A DNA stretch of 64,000 bases from the NCBI GenBank assembly GCA_963704155.1, contig CAVPHF010000023.1, positions 62,001 through 126,000 of the forward strand, written 5' to 3'. A program made the position numbers and the translations under genes. The notes beneath the pieces were generated by a model, which saw only the letters and a list, made by a program, of their open reading frames with translations, did no database searches and had not been told where the DNA came from. This stretch comes from Thiohalocapsa sp963704155. Lineage in GTDB: Bacteria > Pseudomonadota > Gammaproteobacteria > Chromatiales > Chromatiaceae. Shown piece after piece: positions 9,301-18,896 of this stretch. Every line of letters begins with the position of its first letter. Position 1 is the stretch's first letter.

Positions 9301-10302
9301 ATGTCGACACAACACGCCTTTCGTATCCACAACGACGACCAGGGCTATCGAGCCGGTATTGAGACCATTGAGGTCCCGCAACCCGCCGACGGCGAAGTCC
9401 TGGTTCGTGTCAGCCACTCCAGCATCAACTATAAGGATGCTCTGGCCGGCACCGGCAAGGGCAAGGTCGTCAAGGCATTCCCCATCACCGGTGGAATCGA
9501 TGCCGCGGGCGTCGTCGAGCAATCCCGCCACGGCGGCTTCGGGCCAGGCGATTCGGTCATCGGCACCGGCTGGGGCATCGCCTTCGATCACGACGGCGGT
9601 TACGCCGACTATCTCTGCGTGCCCGGCGACTGGCTGGTTGCGACGCCAAACGGGCTCGATCAGCGCTCGGCGATGATCCACGGAACCGCCGGTTTCACGG
9701 CGGCACTCGCCGTGCATCGCATGCTGGTCAATGGCCAGACCGCGGACATGGGCCCGATCCTGGTCACGGGAGCCACCGGAGGCGTCGGCTGCATCGCCAT
9801 CGCGATCCTGGCAAAACTCGGATTCGAGGTCGCGGCGGTCTCAGGCAAGGCGGAGCGAGCCGACTGGCTGCATTCATTGGGGGCAAAGCAAATCCTTGGG
9901 CGAGACGAGCTGCCCGGTGGCGACCGCCCGCTGGAAAAGGCGGTCTGGGGCGGTGCAATCGACAACGTCGGCGGCGCGATGCTCTCGCAGATCACACGCA
10001 CCATCGCCCCCTACGGCAACATCGCCAGCATCGGACTCGCCGGCGGTACTGCGCTGGAGACCACGGTCATGCCGTTCATCATTCGAGGCGTCAGCCTGCT
10101 CGGCTGCAACTCGGTCGAGATCGCCAAACCATTACGCGACACCCTCTGGCAACACCTCGCGGACGACTGGCGACCAGATGATCTCGATCTCATCGTCTCT
10201 GAAACCGTCGGCATGGATTCCCTGCCGGATGCGTTCGTACGGATGCTCGGAGGCCGCTCGCACGGGCGCGTGCTGGTCGAGATCGGCGGCAGCCAAACCT
10301 AA
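9301..10302 (+). CDS. acuI: AcuI/YhdH-family quinone-type oxidoreductase (acrylyl-CoA reductase-like)
   Basis: This is a medium-chain dehydrogenase/reductase of the YhdH/AcuI family, whose studied members reduce acryloyl-CoA to propionyl-CoA with NADPH and so detoxify acryloyl compounds. The protein (333 residues from the ATG at 9301) has an N-terminal GroES-like domain with the family segment SSINYKDALAGTGKG, then a Rossmann domain with GATGGVGCIAIAIL at about 157-170. There are no zinc ligands, as expected for this family. A GTG at 9286 would add five residues. It lies between the fumarase and yhbY with short gaps. The exact substrate is inferred from family. Confidence 0.85.
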   Translation: MSTQHAFRIHNDDQGYRAGIETIEVPQPADGEVLVRVSHSSINYKDALAGTGKGKVVKAFPITGGIDAAGVVEQSRHGGFGPGDSVIGTGWGIAFDHDGGYADYLCVPGDWLVATPNGLDQRSAMIHGTAGFTAALAVHRMLVNGQTADMGPILVTGATGGVGCIAIAILAKLGFEVAAVSGKAERADWLHSLGAKQILGRDELPGGDRPLEKAVWGGAIDNVGGAMLSQITRTIAPYGNIASIGLAGGTALETTVMPFIIRGVSLLGCNSVEIAKPLRDTLWQHLADDWRPDDLDLIVSETVGMDSLPDAFVRMLGGRSHGRVLVEIGGSQT

Positions 10303-10322
10303 GCAACCACCAACCGAGACCT

Positions 10323-10628
10323 ATGCCACAGACCATTACCGAGCAGCAGCGCCGCTGGCTCAAGAAACAGGCGCATCACCTGAAGCCCGTTGTTCAGCTT
10401 GGCCAGGCCGGGCTGAGCGAGGCTGTGCTGGCAGAGATCGAGATCGCACTGAATCATCACGAACTAATCAAGGTGCGTGTCAACGGTGGCGACCGCGATC
10501 AGCGCGATGCCGAGGTCGACAGCATCCGGTCACGCACCGGCGCCGACCTGATCCAGCGCATCGGTCACACCGCCGCCTACTACCGCGCTAATCCCAAGCG
10601 CCGCGAGCCGATTCGATTACCCGGCTGA
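10323..10628 (+). CDS. yhbY: YhbY-type RNA-binding protein (CRM domain)
   Basis: This is a 101-residue protein made of a single CRM domain, a small RNA-binding fold tied to large ribosomal subunit assembly. The family landmarks are the N-terminal helix with RRWLKKQAHHLKPVVQLG, the GLSEAVL segment, and HELIKVRV leading to a basic C-terminus. In many proteobacteria yhbY sits near ftsH/rlmE; here it follows acuI by 20 bases and is probably cotranscribed with it. Confidence 0.93.
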   Translation: MPQTITEQQRRWLKKQAHHLKPVVQLGQAGLSEAVLAEIEIALNHHELIKVRVNGGDRDQRDAEVDSIRSRTGADLIQRIGHTAAYYRANPKRREPIRLPG

Positions 10629-10641
10629 CGGGTGCCTCCGG

Positions 10642-11502
10642 CTAGAGCCAATATCGGATGGCGAACGACAGCGTATCGACCTGGGCGTCGGCACCTGCGC
10701 GGGTGCGCACGGTGCCGGCGACGGGTCTCCCAGTGAAGACGTCTCGGGTATAGCCGATCTTCGGATCGTCAAAGAACACGTGCTGGTAGGACAGGCTCAG
10801 CTCCATGCGCGGGAGCGGTCTATAGCTGACGCCAACGGCGGTCCAGACGCCATCAGCATCCGGCAAGCTGGTATTGCGATATCGGTCGACCGTTGGGGTA
10901 CGGTCATACTGAACGCCAGCGCGCAGTGTCAGGTCATCCCGCCAACGATGCTCGGCGCCGGCAGACACCGTATAGGTGTCGCGGTAGCCCTGCGGCAGCG
11001 CGACATCCGGGGAGCCATTCGCATACTCAATTCGGAGTTCATCGAACCGGCTCCAGCCGAACCAATCCGAGTCGTATTCCAGTCGCAAGCCGAAGGGCGC
11101 GGCGACGCCGATGCCGAAGCGCCAGCTGTCACCGATCGGCTGCACGTAAAAAACGCTCGCGACCGGCGTTGGCGAGCCGGGGTCCGAGCCGCTTCCCCCG
11201 ACCACAGCGGACGGCGTATCCCCGGTGCCCGGCGCGCTCAGCGTCGTACCGCGGTTGCCGAATCGATCCGAGGGCTTGACGATGTTCAACCCCCACAGGA
11301 CCTCGGCGCCGTCCAGCCGAGTCATGCCGGCAGGGATGAAGAACACCGTGCTTGCCTCGTCGGCCATGGCAACGTTGCCGGCATTCGCGCGTCCTGTCGC
11401 ATAAGCCGTCTGTTGTGGGACGTAGAAGCCCGTCGCCGCAGACCAATCCGCAGCCCCAATCAGGGCCAGCCCGAGTCCGACTTTCGAGTTTGACCAGCGC
11501 AT
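10642..11502 (-). CDS. FadL/OmpP1/TodX-family outer membrane porin with internal deletion
   Basis: FadL-type porins carry hydrophobic compounds such as long-chain fatty acids across the outer membrane. A signal peptide (about 1-23) leads into the FadL N-terminal plug region (GFYVPQQTAYATGRANAG, then DEAS-FF-PAG). The C-terminal half matches late barrel strands (SRFDELRIEY, then YRDTY, then LTLRAGVQYD). The protein is only 286 residues, against roughly 400-450 for the family. The early block ending EYDSDWFG is joined directly at about 11055 to WSRFDELR, which normally lies about 100 residues later. The deletion is in frame. The product may be a non-functional barrel or a gene on its way to decay. 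It converges on yhbY with a 13-base gap. Confidence 0.75.
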   Translation of the reverse strand: MRWSNSKVGLGLALIGAADWSAATGFYVPQQTAYATGRANAGNVAMADEASTVFFIPAGMTRLDGAEVLWGLNIVKPSDRFGNRGTTLSAPGTGDTPSAVVGGSGSDPGSPTPVASVFYVQPIGDSWRFGIGVAAPFGLRLEYDSDWFGWSRFDELRIEYANGSPDVALPQGYRDTYTVSAGAEHRWRDDLTLRAGVQYDRTPTVDRYRNTSLPDADGVWTAVGVSYRPLPRMELSLSYQHVFFDDPKIGYTRDVFTGRPVAGTVRTRAGADAQVDTLSFAIRYWL

Positions 11503-11758
11503 CGCTTGGTAGCCGTCCTATCTACCTGAGAAGCGACTGCCACCCCTGCATACCGCCACGCCGATGTATATCTCGGATACTCGCCTGAGCGTTCGTGAAC
11601 GCAAGCCATTGCGCCGCTCACGACGCCCGTCAGCCGAGCCGTTGCGTGTTGACCGAGCATTCCTCCCCATCTAACTTTGGGTTTCAGGTTGCGCCTCGGG
11701 TCTCAGGGTAGATTGGATTACCTGTCCGACCGCCGTCCGTTTCTAAAGAGCCAGCCCA

Positions 11759-12500
11759 ATGGAAGACCCTACTGACAAGCTCGCCCACCTACTACTGCGG
11801 CGGATACTGAGCGTGGATGGTGCCATGGGCACCATGATCAAGCCCCGCTTCGTCGCTGGCGTGCTATGTCTCATCGGCAAGACCACCAGCATCTCACCGA
11901 ACGTGAACGTCCCCCAGCGCGCGCAACACCGGCTCCGACGAGCTGGTCGCCGTCTGCGCCAGAACCACGCGCGCTCTGATCGCCGACGACATGGATCTGA
12001 CCCTAATCCCGACCGTGTTCAACGCACTCAGTATCAAGACCGCCACCGTCGCGGTGGAGCAGGCCCTAGAGGAGGACAGCATCCGGTCTCCGGTAATGAT
12101 CGCCCGCACCACCACCGATGCCTCCGGACAAACAACCAAGGCTCGCTGCAACAGCCTCCAGCACGTCCAGCCGCCCTCCATCGGCCACGGCTGCGCGCTC
12201 GGCCCAGATGCGCTGCGCCCGCATGTGCAGCAAATGGCGCACCTATTGGAGTTCTACACCTCGTTTTACCCCAACGGCGGGCTGCCGACCTAGATGCGCA
12301 ATCACGACAAGAGCCCGGACGCGATGGCCCTAAAAGCGGGCGAATGGGTCGATTCGGGCTAGGTCATAATCGCCGGCGGCTGTTGCGGCAGCATGCGCGA
12401 TCACATCTCCGCCATCGCCGCCACCGTGGTCGGCAAGCCGCCGCGGCAGCCGGTGGCGGCAGATCATCCCACACATCTTTCCGGCCTTGAGGCGCTTAAC
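11759..12500 (+). pseudogene. metH: Decayed 5' part of metH (homocysteine-binding domain)
   Basis: Translated pieces in successive frames line up with the N-terminal homocysteine S-methyltransferase domain of cobalamin-dependent methionine synthase. They are SVDGAMGTMI; KPRFVAGVL with TTSISPNVN; then, after a frame change near 11910, SDELVAVCARTTRALIADDMD; VFNALSIKTATVAVEQALEE; TTTDASG; IGHGCALGPDALR; and finally, after in-frame TAG codons at about 12292 and 12360, IIAGGCCGSMRDHISAIAATV. GGCCG and the earlier cysteine of CALG are the zinc-site elements. Lost blocks (about 100 residues after GTMI), frameshifts and two stops make it non-functional. Homology ends at about LSGLEALN (12500), where the cyclase frame has already begun. 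The family match is by memory of MetH sequences. Confidence 0.85.
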
Positions 12501-14808
12501 GTCAGACCGGGCCGTGCGGGGCGCCAGGCCCTCCACCGTGGCGGGCGCGCCGCGCCACGGATTCGCCCTGGTGCTGCTGCTAGGCGTCATCTCCGGCATT
12601 GCGGCGAGCGCCATCCCGGGCCTGGCCGGGCTCGAGACTTCTGTCGGGCTGCACTGGCTGTTCAATCTACGCGGCGAACGCACGCCGCCGGACGACGTGG
12701 TGCTGCTCGGCATCAGCCGCGAGTCGGCGCGCATGCTGGACTTGCCGAGCAACCCGCGCAAATGGCCGCGTGACCGGCATGCGCAGATGGTCGACTTACT
12801 GCGCCAGGCGGGCGCGCGCGTCGTGGTTTTCGACGTCATGTTCGAGGAAGCGCGCGATCCGAACCGCGACCGCGCAATGGCGGAAGCGATGCAGCACGCC
12901 GGCAACGTCGTTCTGTTCCAGTACTTGGAGCGCGATCTGCTCTCCGCATCGGCGGGCACGCTAGTTATCGACGTGCAGCGCACGCGCGATCCGCTGCCGA
13001 TACTGGCCGAAGCGGCGGCGGGCGTAGCGCCGTTTCCGCTACCGAATGTGGGCGCTAGGGTCAACCACCTGTGGCTGTTCAAGCGCGATGCAGGCGACGC
13101 GCCTACCATGCCCGCGGTGGCGCTGCAGCAATTCGCGCAGCCGCACCTGCCGGCTTGGCTAGCGCTGCTGCGCACGGCGCTTAACGACAGTAACGCCACC
13201 GCGGCCGAGCCCGGGCCGGCCGCGGCCGATCCCCTGCAGGCGCTGATGGCGCATGTGCCGGATGGGACCGAGCCGGATGCGGCGCGGCTCACGGCGGCGA
13301 CGCGCACTCTGTTCCTGGAGCGACCGGCGCTCGCGTCGCGTCTGCACGCGGCACTCGCCGCGATGCACGCCGCTGAGATGGCGCCGGATGCGCGGCGCTG
13401 CCTCGCTGCGCTGATCCAGCTCTATTCGGCCCCGAACAGCCGCACGCTGGACCACTACGGCAGCGCGGGCTCGATCCGCACCATCGCCTATCACAGGTTA
13501 CTCGATGGACCGGACCAGTTGCAGGCCGAACTGCGCGACCGCGCCGTCTTCGTCGGCTACATCGAGACCCTGCAGCAGGAGCAGAAGGACAGCTTCCGGA
13601 CCGTCTTCAGCCGACCAGAAAGCCCCCAGGTAGCCGGCGTCGAAATCGCCGCCACGGCCCTTGCGAATCTGCTTGAGCAACGTGCCGTCGCGCCCCTGCC
13701 TGGCCCGTTGCAGCTCGCGTTGATCCTGGCCTGGGCCGGCCTGCTCGCGGCCGTCCTATGGCGGGGTGGGGGTTGGGCGGGCATGCTGGCTGCGGCCGGC
13801 ATGGCCGCCGCTTGGCTGGCCATGGCCGTGGCCCTGTTCGCTTGGGACGGGCTCTGGCTGCCGTTGACAGGGCCGCTCCTGTTCCAGTTGCCGGTGGCGC
13901 TGCTCGCATCCCAGGCACTGCGCTACGTGGCAGCGCGGGACGAGCGCGGACGTATGCGCGCGGCCTTCGCGCACTTCGTCCCCGAGCGCGTCGTAGACGA
14001 TCTAGCCAACAACCTGAGCGCGCTCGGTGCCGGTTCCGAACAGGTGTACAGCGTCTGCATGAGCACTGATGTGGAGTCCTACACAAAGCTCGCCGAGCGG
14101 ATGAGTCCGGAAGAGCTCCGCACGCTGCTCAACCAGTACTACGGGGTGATGTTCGCGCCGATTCGGCGTAACGGCGGTATCATCACAAACGTAATCGGCG
14201 ATTCCATGATGGCCTTGTGGACAAACCGGCAGCCGACCCAGGACCTGTTCGAGCAGGCAGCACGGGCCGCTGTGGAGAGTCAGCGCGCGGTGGCCGCCTT
14301 CAATGCCGAGCGGCCGGCACAGCGGCTGGCGACCCGGATTGGGCTGCACAGCGGCCCGATCGTCCTTGGCAATGTAGGCGCTGCCGATCGGTTCGAATAT
14401 CGCCCTGTGGGCGATATCGTCAACACCTCCTCCAGGATCGAAAACCTTGGCAAACAGCTGGGCGTTTACACGCTTGCATCGGACGAAGTGGGGCGCTCAC
14501 AGGGGACCGTGCCGGCTCGCGACCTGGGCTGGTTCGTCCTCGTGGGCAAGCAGACACCAATCCGCGTTTATGAGCTGTTCGACCATATCCAGGAACCCCA
14601 CTACGCGACCTTGATGGAAGGCTTCGCCGCGGCACTGTCGACGTGTCACGGCCGGCGCTGGCAAGAGGCGGCCGACGCCTTCGAGCGCGTGCTGGAGCGC
14701 TTTCCCAACGATGGACCGAGCCGGTTCTACCTGCGGCTCTGCGCACAGTATCTCGAGAGCCCACCGCCGGCGGACTGGCGTGGTGAGATTGTCCTGCGGC
14801 ACAAGTGA
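12487..14808 (+). CDS. CHASE2-domain class III adenylate/guanylate cyclase
   Basis: This is a membrane sensor predicted to make a cyclic nucleotide. There is one N-terminal membrane segment (about 23-45), a periplasmic CHASE2 sensor (about 50-395), three more membrane helices (about 400-470), a class III cyclase domain (about 515-700) and a helical tail. Metal-binding aspartates are seen in STDVESYT (D528) and IGDSMMALW (D572), and RIGLHSG is present. The purine-specificity positions are unusual: Asn568 where adenylate cyclases have Lys, and Glu637 where they have Asp. The start is uncertain: TTG 12487, or GTG at 12514 or 12538; the first codons overlap the metH remnant. The next gene is a FecR-TPR-barrel protein, likely part of the same unit. 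Confidence 0.88.
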   Translation: MRRLTSDRAVRGARPSTVAGAPRHGFALVLLLGVISGIAASAIPGLAGLETSVGLHWLFNLRGERTPPDDVVLLGISRESARMLDLPSNPRKWPRDRHAQMVDLLRQAGARVVVFDVMFEEARDPNRDRAMAEAMQHAGNVVLFQYLERDLLSASAGTLVIDVQRTRDPLPILAEAAAGVAPFPLPNVGARVNHLWLFKRDAGDAPTMPAVALQQFAQPHLPAWLALLRTALNDSNATAAEPGPAAADPLQALMAHVPDGTEPDAARLTAATRTLFLERPALASRLHAALAAMHAAEMAPDARRCLAALIQLYSAPNSRTLDHYGSAGSIRTIAYHRLLDGPDQLQAELRDRAVFVGYIETLQQEQKDSFRTVFSRPESPQVAGVEIAATALANLLEQRAVAPLPGPLQLALILAWAGLLAAVLWRGGGWAGMLAAAGMAAAWLAMAVALFAWDGLWLPLTGPLLFQLPVALLASQALRYVAARDERGRMRAAFAHFVPERVVDDLANNLSALGAGSEQVYSVCMSTDVESYTKLAERMSPEELRTLLNQYYGVMFAPIRRNGGIITNVIGDSMMALWTNRQPTQDLFEQAARAAVESQRAVAAFNAERPAQRLATRIGLHSGPIVLGNVGAADRFEYRPVGDIVNTSSRIENLGKQLGVYTLASDEVGRSQGTVPARDLGWFVLVGKQTPIRVYELFDHIQEPHYATLMEGFAAALSTCHGRRWQEAADAFERVLERFPNDGPSRFYLRLCAQYLESPPPADWRGEIVLRHK

Positions 14809-15143
14809 TGCAGTTACGGGCCGCAAGCAGTCGCGCCGATGCTCCCGCCAGTTACGAGCGCCCGCGATGCGCCGGGCTCGAGGCGCAGACAGCGCCATCG
14901 ACCCTCTCGCGCGGAAGTCAACCGCAAGCGGGTGCCAAGCACGACTGGAACCAAGGATTGGCACTGGCTATAGTCAGTGCCGGACAAAGTGCCGCCAGCG
15001 CCGGTGCGCGGCCGATCGCGCACCGCCAGGGGCTGCTTGCGGCGGATGCGCAGGGCTTCCGGCCACGACCCGCGGTAACCATTCCCGCGGCGCGCCCCGG
15101 CAGCGAGAATCTGACCAGCACTCCAGCACAGGGGCCTAGAGCG
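14809..15143 (+). other. Gap between cyclase and FecR-TPR protein, with possible promoter
   Basis: The frame of the FecR-TPR gene is open through this stretch back to an ATG at 14808 that overlaps the cyclase stop, but the predicted residues are low-complexity and not family-like, and the real signal peptide starts at 15144. A possible sigma-70 promoter, TGGAAC then 17 bases then TATAGT (14946-14974), lies in the middle. Confidence 0.35.
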
Positions 15144-18100
15144 ATGTCGATTCGGGATAACTTGGCAAGCCCTAAACCGGCTTCGACTCAGGCACTGCTT
15201 CCCCGCACGGCGGCCGGTGCCGTCGTCGCACTGATCGCGCTCGTGGCATCGGCCCGAGTCCAGGCCTGCGAACCCCCTGCAGGCGAGGCCGTCAGCGTGC
15301 AGGGCACAGTCGAGCGGCTGACCGCGGGGCAGAACATCTGGCGGGCCATGGGCGTCGGTGAGGCCCTTTGCCACGGTGATGGCGTGCGCGTGCTGCGCAA
15401 CTCCCGTGCGGTGTTGCTGTTGGCCGATGACACCTCCTTGGCCCTGGATCAGAACACCACCGTCACGTTCGGCAAGGTGCGCAGCGAGGAGTCATCCTGG
15501 CTGCAGGTGCTGAAAGGTGCACTCTACTTCCTGAGCCGCACGCGCGAGGTCCTGAAGATCGGTACAGCGCACGTGAACGGCGCCATCGAGGGCACGGAGT
15601 TCGCCGTGCGCGTGGACGAGGCCACCACCCGCGTCTGGGTCTTCGAGGGCCAGGTCGCGCTGAGCAACCCACAGGGCGAGCTGCGGCTGCGGGCCGATCA
15701 GGCCTCGATCACACCCGCCGGCACCGCGCCGCGGCTGGTGACGGAGGTGCGGCCGCGTGACGCGGTTCGCTGGGCACTGCACTACCCGCCCATCCTCGAC
15801 CTGCGCCCGGGCACACTGCCGCCCGGAGAGCGATCAGCGGCGGTCGTGGATGCCTATCGCCGCGGTGACGTCGATACAGCGCTGCGGCTGCTCCAGACGG
15901 CCCCGCCATCGGCGGGCCCAGACCAAGCGCTGGTCTTCGAGGCGGGGCTGCTGCTTACGGTTGGCCGCGTCGACGAGGCGCAGGCGGCGCTGGACGCTGC
16001 GCTACGGCGCGATCCGGACGATGCCGCAGCTGTGGCCCTGCAGTCGGTGATCGCCACGGCACGCAATCGGCGCGAGGAGGCAGACCGGCTCGCGCAGCGC
16101 GCAGTGGCGCTCGATCCCCGCTCCCCACCAGCCAACATGGCGCTGTCCTACGCGAAACAGGCGCGCTTCGATCTGCCCGGCGCGACCGCGGCAGCCCAGC
16201 GGGCGGTGGATGCGGACCCCGAGAACGCCTTGGCCTGGGCCCGGCTCAGCGAGCTTAGCCTGGCCCAGGGCGAGCGGCGCGCGGCGGTGGAGCAAGCCGA
16301 GCGCGCGGCAGCCCTCGATCCACGGCTGGCGCGCAGTCAGACGGTGCTCGGCTTCGCACTGCTCGGGCGCTCGGACATCGCTGGCGCCCGCCGGCGATTC
16401 GAGCGCGCGGTGGCGCTCAGTCCAGCCTCGCCCTTGGCCCGGCTGGGACTGGGGCTCAGCCTGATCCGAGCGAACGCGCTCGCCCCGGGGGTCGAGCAGC
16501 TGGAGATCGCGGTCACCCTCGACCCGGACAACGCCCTGCTGCGCAGCTATCTCGGCAAGGGCTATTACGAACAGCGGCGCCCCGAGTTGGCGTCAGTGGA
16601 ATTCGGCATAGCCGAACAGCTCGATCCGCTCGACCCGACCCCCCGCTTTTACGACAGCATCCTGCTGCTGACCATCAACCGCCCCATCGAGGCGTTGCAG
16701 CAGAACCAGGCCGCAATTGCGCTGAACGATAACCGCGCGGTATTCCGCTCGCGCCTGCTGCTGGACGATGACCTCGCCGCCCGCAGTGTTGCCCAGGGCC
16801 GCATCTTCGACACCCTGGGCTTCCAGCAGCTCGGGTTGCTGGAAGGCATGCGTGCTTTGCAGGCGAACCCCGGCAACTTCTCCGCGCACCGGCTGATGGC
16901 TGATCTTTACGCCAGCGTGCCCCGCCACGAGGTGGCGCGCGTGAGCGAGCTGATGCAATCCCAACTGCTGCAGCCGGCCAACATCGTGCCCATCCAACCG
17001 CGTATCAGCGCCAACAACCTGGGCATTTTGCGGGGCCTCGGCCCCGCCTCACTGGGCTTCAACGAATACACGCCGCTGTTTGCCCGCAATGGGTTCAATG
17101 TGCAGCTCAACGCCCTCGCCGGCACACAGGACACCTATGCCAACGACTTGGTGCTGGGCTATGTGTACGACAACGTCTCGATGAGTCTTGGTCAATTCCA
17201 TTATCAAACCCAGGGCTACCGCGAAAATAGCCAGGACCGCCAAGACATCGTCGACGCCGTCGTGCAGTTCGATGTCACTCCGGAGCTGAGCTTTCAGCTG
17301 GAGGGGCGGCACCGCGAGCGCAGCTTCGGCGACCTGGAACAGTCCTATGACGGCAGTTTCGATCCGACCCGAAATACCGATTGGACGCGTGATTCGATCC
17401 GCGGCGGCATCCGCTGGTCGCCGACACCCGATTCGGACTTGATCCTCTCGCTCCAGCACGCGAGCTTCTCCGAGGATCTGACCCAGGCCGAGGGCGTTAT
17501 CGTGCCCTTCGCGGAAATGACCGGCTTCAGTGACGTTTCTAGCGCCAAGGAATCGGCTGAGACCGAGGTGGCCCCCGGGGTTGTGCTGGTCACCACCACT
17601 GAGACGACGACCGCCACCACTGTCCAGACCGAGACCGCCGGCACTGTGGACATCGCCGTCGACGTCGCCAGCAAATCTGACGGCGATGACGATGTCATCG
17701 AGCTGCTCTACCTGCTCCGTCGCGACAAGTTCGATGCCGTACTGGGCGGCGGTTATGTCTGGGAGGATCAGAGCAGCCGCACATTGCTCGACGCCCTGCA
17801 CACCATCAGCGCAACCGCTGAAACGCGCCTGGACATAGAGGTCGACTCACTCGTCTCCATCGACTTCATCCCGCCGCTGTTTCCCTCCGAAACCGCAGAA
17901 GTCACCTTCAATGAAACGGTGGTGTTCGAGACGCCGATCAGCGACAGCTTCCGGACACGGCAGACCGTCGACGAGGACGTGGAGGTGCGTCAGGGCAATC
18001 TGTTCGGCTACCTGACCATGCGGCCCCTCGATGCCGACCTGTCGCTAATCCTCGGGGTGAGCTACGACCGGCTGGATACCGATCGCAATCGCACGATCAC

Positions 18101-18896
18101 AGAGGTCGATGAATCCGACCCGGATGTTACGCTGGAGAATATCACCCGCGAGCGCGAGCAGCAGCAGGTCAATCGCCTCAACCCCAAGCTCGGGCTCGTC
18201 TGGTCCCCCAGCGACGCCCTGACGCTGCGCGCGGCCTGGCTTCAGGCCGTCGGCCGGTCGCTGATTGATGGCAGAACAGTGGAGCCGACGCAGGTCGCAG
18301 GCTTCAACCAACTGTACGACGACCTGCTGGGCACCGAGATGAGCCGCGCGGGCATCGGGGTGGACTATCGCTTCAGTGAGCGGCTGTTCGGCGGCATCGA
18401 GCTCAGCGAACGAAGGCTGACGACCCCCGGCGGCTTCGATGACCGTGACGTCGATCAGGACGAAAGCCTGCATCGTGCCTACCTGTACTGGACGCCGAGC
18501 GAGCGCGTGGCCGTGCACGGGCAAGCCGTCTACGACGACTACAGCAGCGACGCGCCGCTGGTCACCGACGCACCCACCGGGGTGCGAGATTTCTTCATCC
18601 CCGTCGGCGTAAGATACTTCGGCCCTAATGGCCTATTCGGCGGCATCATGGGCACTTACGTGGACCAGCGCGTGGAACTGGAGACGCAGCCCGCCATCAG
18701 CGAGACGTTCTGGGTCTGGGACGCGGCGATCGGCTACCGGCTGCCACGCCGCCTCGGCACCATCATGCTGCAAGGCATGAATCTGCTCGATACCGAGTTC
18801 AACTACCAGGACAGTAACTTCCGCACCAACGAGCCGGTTGACCCAAGCTGGATCCCGACGCGCTCGGTGTTTCTCACCATCAGTTTGGCGCTTTGA
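15144..18896 (+). CDS. FecR domain-TPR-outer membrane beta-barrel fusion protein
   Basis: This is a 1250-residue exported protein with three regions rarely seen in one chain. After a signal peptide (about 1-40, cleaved before CEPP) comes a FecR domain (about 48-195: GDGVRVLRNSRAVLLL, GTEFAVRV, VFEGQVAL). An array of TPR repeats follows (about 230-500, repeated A-x-x-LDPR/DPDN units). The last 600 residues look like an outer membrane barrel of the TonB-receptor type, with alternating aromatic strands and a final segment ending SVFLTISLAL, but no plug domain is apparent. A Thr-rich stretch lies at about 810-836. The ATG at 15144 has AGGGG nine bases upstream. It follows the CHASE2 cyclase; FecR genes are often found beside CHASE2 cyclases. 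Function unknown; an envelope sensor or export platform is inference. Confidence 0.8.
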   Translation: MSIRDNLASPKPASTQALLPRTAAGAVVALIALVASARVQACEPPAGEAVSVQGTVERLTAGQNIWRAMGVGEALCHGDGVRVLRNSRAVLLLADDTSLALDQNTTVTFGKVRSEESSWLQVLKGALYFLSRTREVLKIGTAHVNGAIEGTEFAVRVDEATTRVWVFEGQVALSNPQGELRLRADQASITPAGTAPRLVTEVRPRDAVRWALHYPPILDLRPGTLPPGERSAAVVDAYRRGDVDTALRLLQTAPPSAGPDQALVFEAGLLLTVGRVDEAQAALDAALRRDPDDAAAVALQSVIATARNRREEADRLAQRAVALDPRSPPANMALSYAKQARFDLPGATAAAQRAVDADPENALAWARLSELSLAQGERRAAVEQAERAAALDPRLARSQTVLGFALLGRSDIAGARRRFERAVALSPASPLARLGLGLSLIRANALAPGVEQLEIAVTLDPDNALLRSYLGKGYYEQRRPELASVEFGIAEQLDPLDPTPRFYDSILLLTINRPIEALQQNQAAIALNDNRAVFRSRLLLDDDLAARSVAQGRIFDTLGFQQLGLLEGMRALQANPGNFSAHRLMADLYASVPRHEVARVSELMQSQLLQPANIVPIQPRISANNLGILRGLGPASLGFNEYTPLFARNGFNVQLNALAGTQDTYANDLVLGYVYDNVSMSLGQFHYQTQGYRENSQDRQDIVDAVVQFDVTPELSFQLEGRHRERSFGDLEQSYDGSFDPTRNTDWTRDSIRGGIRWSPTPDSDLILSLQHASFSEDLTQAEGVIVPFAEMTGFSDVSSAKESAETEVAPGVVLVTTTETTTATTVQTETAGTVDIAVDVASKSDGDDDVIELLYLLRRDKFDAVLGGGYVWEDQSSRTLLDALHTISATAETRLDIEVDSLVSIDFIPPLFPSETAEVTFNETVVFETPISDSFRTRQTVDEDVEVRQGNLFGYLTMRPLDADLSLILGVSYDRLDTDRNRTITEVDESDPDVTLENITREREQQQVNRLNPKLGLVWSPSDALTLRAAWLQAVGRSLIDGRTVEPTQVAGFNQLYDDLLGTEMSRAGIGVDYRFSERLFGGIELSERRLTTPGGFDDRDVDQDESLHRAYLYWTPSERVAVHGQAVYDDYSSDAPLVTDAPTGVRDFFIPVGVRYFGPNGLFGGIMGTYVDQRVELETQPAISETFWVWDAAIGYRLPRRLGTIMLQGMNLLDTEFNYQDSNFRTNEPVDPSWIPTRSVFLTISLAL

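Noticed and set aside
14808..15143. N-terminal extension of the FecR-TPR protein from the ATG overlapping the cyclase stop
   Set aside because: The overlap is attractive, but the extension lacks any domain and would bury the signal peptide more than 110 residues inside; the start at 15144 has a ribosome-binding site.
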